NCBI RefSeq assembly: GCF_035920345.1
Contig: NZ_CP109149.1
Location: 3,348,001 to 3,412,000 of the forward strand
Source of the DNA: Nocardia vinacea
Lineage (GTDB): Bacteria; Actinomycetota; Actinomycetes; Mycobacteriales; Mycobacteriaceae
Length of the DNA stretch: 64,000 nucleotides
Reading direction: 5' to 3'
In this document: piece by piece, positions 60,663 through 64,000 of the stretch
Position numbering within the stretch: the stretch's first letter is position 1
Layout of the letters: each line of letters starts with the position of its first letter
Translations under genes and position numbers: made by a program
The notes under the pieces: generated by a model
Told to the model about the DNA's origin: nothing
Database searches by the model: none
What the model saw: the letters and a program-made list of their open reading frames with translations, nothing else

Positions 60663-61466
60663 ATGTCGTTCGTGCTCATCGAGAAACCGCGACCGCAGGT
60701 CGCGCTGGTCACACTCAATCGGCCGGATCGGATGAACGCGATGGCCTTCGACGTGATGATCCCGCTGCGCGAGGCCCTCGAAACGGTCAGTGCCGATAAC
60801 GATGTGCGGGTCGTGGTGCTCACCGGCGCGGGCGAGGGCTTCTGCTCCGGTGCGGATCTGCAGAGCGCGGGCCGGATTCCCAATACCGAAGGTCTGACCA
60901 AGACCAGCGTTGCGCGGCGCTCGATGGATCTGCTCAACGATGTAATGATCACGCTGCGGCGGATGAACCAACCGGTCATCGGCGCGATCAACGGTGCGGC
61001 GATCGGCGGTGGCTTCTGTCTCAGCGTCGCCACCGATATCCGAATCGCGGGCGAGGACGCCTACTTTCGCGCGGCGGGCATCAATAACGGCCTCACCTCA
61101 GCAGAATTGGGTATCAGCTATCTGCTGCCGCGCGCCATCGGCGCCTCGCGCGCCTTCGAAATCATGTTGTCGGGCCGGGATGTCGACGCGGTCGAGGCCG
61201 AACGGATCGGCCTCGTCTCGCGCGTCGTGCCCACCGCCAAACTCCTCGATACCTGCTACGACCTGGCCGAACAGATCATCAGCTTCAGCCGCGTCGGCAC
61301 CGAGCTCACCAAACGCATGCTGTGGAGCGGTATGGAGGCCGGCGGGTTCGAATCCCATATGCAACACGAGGGCATGTCCCAGCTCTACGTCCGCCTCACC
61401 ACCGAGAATTTCGACGAAGCCATCCGTGCGCGGCGCGACCGGCGGCCACCGATATACGAAGACTGA
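60663..61466 (+). CDS. Enoyl-CoA hydratase/isomerase family protein
   Basis: A 267-residue crotonase-fold enzyme: VVLTGAGEGFCSGADLQSAG gives the first oxyanion segment, and NGAAIGGGFCLSVATDIRIA the second with its glycines. It hydrates or isomerises enoyl-CoA. The nearby gene in M. tuberculosis is echA15 (Rv2679), also close to hemE, so this may be its displaced orthologue. AGGAG precedes the ATG. The catalytic Glu positions are partly substituted (GLTSAELGISY carries one Glu), so a side activity cannot be excluded. Confidence 0.92.
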   Translation: MSFVLIEKPRPQVALVTLNRPDRMNAMAFDVMIPLREALETVSADNDVRVVVLTGAGEGFCSGADLQSAGRIPNTEGLTKTSVARRSMDLLNDVMITLRRMNQPVIGAINGAAIGGGFCLSVATDIRIAGEDAYFRAAGINNGLTSAELGISYLLPRAIGASRAFEIMLSGRDVDAVEAERIGLVSRVVPTAKLLDTCYDLAEQIISFSRVGTELTKRMLWSGMEAGGFESHMQHEGMSQLYVRLTTENFDEAIRARRDRRPPIYED

Positions 61467-61922
61467 CCTTCACGAGCGGCGGTCTATGCCACGGCGCTGT
61501 TGATGATGCTGACTCCGATGCTCGGGGTGCTGGCGGTATGGCGCTATCGCGGGCGGTCCTGGGGTGAGTTGGTTTCCGAAACCGGACTGACGCTGGGTGC
61601 CCGGCCGCGGCGAACGGTTGGGCTGGTCGTGGCAACGTGGCTCGGTGCGCCGCTGTTCCTCGCGGTCGCATTCGGTCTCAGCGCCGTATTCGGTTTGTAT
61701 TCCTTCGAATTCACTTCCGCCGAAACCGTCGCCGCACTTGTGCTGAACAGCTTGGCGGCCAGTGTTCTCGGCACCGTGGTCTTCGCCCTCGGCGAGGAGA
61801 TCGGTTGGCGCGGCTGGATGCTGCCGCAGCTCGCGCGGCGCTTCGGTCTGGCCAGCGGACTGCTCATCACCGGTGTGGTCTGGGCGCTGCGGCACACGAA
61901 TTACCGTGCGAATTCCACCTGA
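61467..61922 (+). pseudogene. CPBP-family intramembrane protease fragment
   Basis: The frame opens right after the enoyl-CoA hydratase stop and has no proper start; a TTG at 61500 is the first candidate. It encodes about 140 residues with three to four membrane helices and the CPBP/Abi motif GEEIGWRGWMLPQLARRFG, then stops after GVVWALRH, where the family continues with a second conserved His and more helices. Both ends are missing, so this is probably a decayed gene. Intact CPBP proteins are membrane proteases or immunity proteins. Confidence 0.7.
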
Positions 61923-61963
61923 TCTTGATCCGGACTGTGCTGTGCGCCAGGGTATTACGGGTC

Positions 61964-63598
61964 TCAACGCTCCAGGAGGGCGAGGCATTCGACATGGTGG
62001 GTGGCTGGGAAGGCGTCGAAGGCGCGCAGATCAGCGAGGTGGTAGCCCGCCGATTGGTAGAGGCCGAGGTCGCGGGCGAATGAGGCCGGATCGCAACCGA
62101 TATGGATGATGCGGGAGGGGCCGCTGGTGGTGACGGCGGTGACGACCTCCTTGCCCGCGCCCGCGCGGGGTGGATCCAAGACGACCACCTCCGGGGCGGC
62201 GCTGCTGGCGTGTTCGGCCAGCCAGTGCTCGACACGCTGGGTGCGCAGATCCAGCCAGGGCAGATCGCGCAGCGCGGCACTACCGTCGGCGACCGCGGAC
62301 CGCGTCGATTCCACCGCGAGCACCGAACCGGTCTGACCGACCTGTCCGGCCAGTCGGGCCGCGAAAACCCCTACGCCGCTGTACAGATCCCACGCCCGCT
62401 CCCCGTGACCGAGCCCCGCCCACCCGGCGACCACATCCGAATAACATTGCGCCGCACCATGATGTGCCTGCCAGAACCCGGTCGCCGCGAGCTCCCACCG
62501 CCGCCCGGCCACATACTCGACCGTCCGACCGCTACCGCCCATCACCCATTCGTCCCGAGCCGCATGCGTCGCAGCCCGGCGCGCCGCCGCCCGCCGCCGA
62601 ACCCCCTCTCCCCCAGCCGATCCGGACGAATCGCTGCCTCGCGAACCTTCGCCGCCGAACTCATCACGACGAGACCGATCCCGACGCCTGCCCCGATCGC
62701 CGCCGCGACCCCACTCGCCATCGTGCCCCGGTTCTGCACCACGACGACTCCGACCATCCGTATCGCCGGGCAGGGCCCGAGAGCCGTCGCCGTCATCGAT
62801 ACGCCGCCATTCCGATCCGCCCCGACGACCTTCGTCGTCGTGTCCACGGGCACCGGTCCGCGGCGACTCGCTGCCGGGCCCCCGCTCGGCGGCTCGACGC
62901 TTTCCGGAACGCCGGTCTGTCTCCCGCCTGCCACGCCGATCCCCACCTCGCATCGAAGGCCGTTCAGACTCAGCACGTCCCGCAACCGCAGACGGAGCCA
63001 ACTCGACGATGTGCCGCATCCCATCGCCGTCGACCGCGACCACCAGATCCGCGCCGGGGGTCCACATTCGGTCCGCGATGCCGTCCATCGCACCCGGAAC
63101 CGGTTGGGGGCAGCGCAGATCGGTGATCACCTCGGTGCTGCGGTACCCGTGCACTCCGGCTCGGCCCTCGGCGTCAACGGCCAAGCGGACGCGGGTGCGC
63201 CAGCCGCCGGTGGCGTCGGCCGGATGTCCGGCGATCGGCTCCACAGTGATATCGCGTTCGATTCCGGCGATGCGGCGCAACTGCTCCGCGACCACTGCCG
63301 CCTTCAGCGCCCGCTGCGCGGCGGGGGTGGCGAAGGAGAAATCGCAGCAGCCCGCGCCACCGGGGCCGGAGACAGGACAAGTGGCGGGAACGCGATCCGG
63401 GGATGCCTCCAGAATCTCGATCGCATCGGCTCGGCAGAACGAACCCCCGCGATCCTCGGTGACCCGCACTCGAACCAGTTCATCGGGCAGCCCTTGTCGT
63501 ACGAAGACCACCCGGCCCTCGTGCCGCGCGACGCAGAATCCGCCGTGCCCGGGCGGCCCGAGCCGCACCTGGAAAGTGTTCGAACGCCAGTCGGTCAC
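61964..63598 (-). CDS. TrmA/RlmD-type RNA uracil-5-methyltransferase with disordered insertion
   Basis: A 544-residue protein whose GTG start overlaps the upstream stop (GTGA). Residues about 3-60 are a TRAM RNA-binding domain. Cysteines 74, 84, 85 and 163 could hold the 4Fe-4S cluster of RlmD-type enzymes. AWDLYSGVGVFA is the SAM motif, VVVLDPPRAG motif IV, and Cys502 in IIHIGCDP the methyl-transfer nucleophile. Residues about 207-345 are a highly charged Arg/Gly/Asp/Ser-rich insertion not found in typical 400-residue members. Position equals Rv2689c, next to the APC permease. Confidence 0.92.
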   Translation of the reverse strand: MTDWRSNTFQVRLGPPGHGGFCVARHEGRVVFVRQGLPDELVRVRVTEDRGGSFCRADAIEILEASPDRVPATCPVSGPGGAGCCDFSFATPAAQRALKAAVVAEQLRRIAGIERDITVEPIAGHPADATGGWRTRVRLAVDAEGRAGVHGYRSTEVITDLRCPQPVPGAMDGIADRMWTPGADLVVAVDGDGMRHIVELAPSAVAGRAESERPSMRGGDRRGRRETDRRSGKRRAAERGPGSESPRTGARGHDDEGRRGGSEWRRIDDGDGSRALPGDTDGRSRRGAEPGHDGEWGRGGDRGRRRDRSRRDEFGGEGSRGSDSSGSAGGEGVRRRAAARRAATHAARDEWVMGGSGRTVEYVAGRRWELAATGFWQAHHGAAQCYSDVVAGWAGLGHGERAWDLYSGVGVFAARLAGQVGQTGSVLAVESTRSAVADGSAALRDLPWLDLRTQRVEHWLAEHASSAAPEVVVLDPPRAGAGKEVVTAVTTSGPSRIIHIGCDPASFARDLGLYQSAGYHLADLRAFDAFPATHHVECLALLER

Positions 63599-64000
63599 CC
63601 TCGGTCCTCGTACCCGCGCCGCACCGCACCCGGCGCATTCACCACACCGGCCTGCCTTGCCTTCGCGGACGACGTCAACTGCCACGGCACACTCGTCACC
63701 ATGACACCCGGCTCGAACAGCAACCTGCCCTTGAGCCGCAACGCGCTCTGGTTGTGCAGAATCTGCTCCCACCAGTGTCCGACAACGTATTCCGGAATGA
63801 ATACGGTCACCACATCGCGCGGCGAATCGCGCCGCACCCGCTTGACGTAATCCAGTACCGGCTTGGTGATTTCGCGATACGGCGATTCGATCACCTTGAG
63901 CGGCACCGTGATATCGCTGCGCTCCCACTCCCGCACCAGCGCCCTGGTGTCGGCCTCGTCGACGTTCACCGTCACCGCCTCCAAAGTATCGGGGCGGGTG
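63595..64000 (-). CDS. APC family amino-acid permease, C-terminal part
   Basis: The frame is open to the window edge, so only the last 134 residues are seen. They form the soluble C-terminal domain of APC permeases in mycobacteria and relatives: VPLKVIESPYREITKPVLDY, VVTVFIPEYVVGHWWEQ, LHNQSALRLKGRLLF and MVTSVPWQL. The membrane part lies outside. The stop overlaps the methyltransferase start (GTGA), so both are in one operon, as in Rv2690c-Rv2689c. Confidence 0.88.
   Translation of the reverse strand, partial: TRPDTLEAVTVNVDEADTRALVREWERSDITVPLKVIESPYREITKPVLDYVKRVRRDSPRDVVTVFIPEYVVGHWWEQILHNQSALRLKGRLLFEPGVMVTSVPWQLTSSAKARQAGVVNAPGAVRRGYEDRG

Noticed and set aside
62102..63850. 582-codon + strand frame opposite the RNA methyltransferase
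   Set aside because: It crosses two coupled - strand genes with clear motifs and is an Arg/Pro-rich antisense shadow.

Overview
The window is high-GC actinobacterial DNA, most likely Nocardia or a close mycolic-acid relative. Evidence is the arabinan transferase AftC, a MmpS-like protein, HemQ (coproheme decarboxylase), and a gene order in the right half that follows Mycobacterium tuberculosis Rv2670c to Rv2690c as I recall it (AFG1-type ATPase, pyrimidine reductase, secreted hydrolase-like protein, aftC, msrB, hemQ, hemY, hemE, DUF3000, RNase D, dxs, enoyl-CoA hydratase, TRAM RNA methyltransferase, APC permease). Genus is an inference; no 16S gene is present.

Region 1, about 1-17213: right part of a siphovirus-type prophage that starts outside the window. 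A tightly overlapping + strand late operon runs from the end of the tape measure protein through two minor tail proteins, three tandem paralogous collagen-like tail proteins, a hypothetical protein, a lysis cassette (C39-type peptidase, GH25 lysozyme, two small membrane proteins), a fourth fibre protein and a beta-rich tip-like protein. A strong hairpin at 11825-11858 closes it. To its right lies an accessory block with short operons on both strands: a free-standing Clp N-domain protein with a repeat tail, an exported four-cysteine protein, a winged-helix/resolvase-like pair, a DUF6879 plus Scr1-type (DUF5753) regulator triad resembling toxin-antitoxin loci, a MmpS-like membrane protein and two unknowns. 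The block ends at the 3' end of a tRNA-Val(CAC) gene, the probable attachment site. No integrase is visible.

Region 2, 17214-18000: four tRNAs (Val-CAC on the - strand; Gly-GCC, Cys-GCA, Val-GAC on the + strand).

Region 3, 18100-38970: accessory chromosome. It has a catalase-related protein; a TetR/GlxA-type divergent regulator pair with a palindrome between them; three alpha/beta hydrolases, the last broken by one nonsense codon; a stand-alone MASE1 membrane sensor; a convergent pair of unusual nuclease-fold proteins (sigma-region-4/TnsA-like and CoiA-like membrane-anchored); a disordered protein; a LysR regulator; two P450s with a flavin monooxygenase; an MFS exporter with an acetyltransferase; and an ABC exporter with its own GbsR/MarR-type regulator and a palindromic promoter.

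Region 4, 38972-64000: conserved core (cell envelope, heme, isoprenoid and RNA metabolism) from a secreted tyrosine phosphatase to an amino-acid permease. The heme cluster hemQ-hemY-hemE is interrupted between hemY and hemE by a TetR-controlled acyl-CoA synthetase / DUF5938 / SDR operon, whose control region carries three regularly spaced TTGAC-N4-GTCAA-type boxes. Remnants of a TnpB-type transposase and of a CPBP protease flank the SIMPL and enoyl-CoA hydratase genes.
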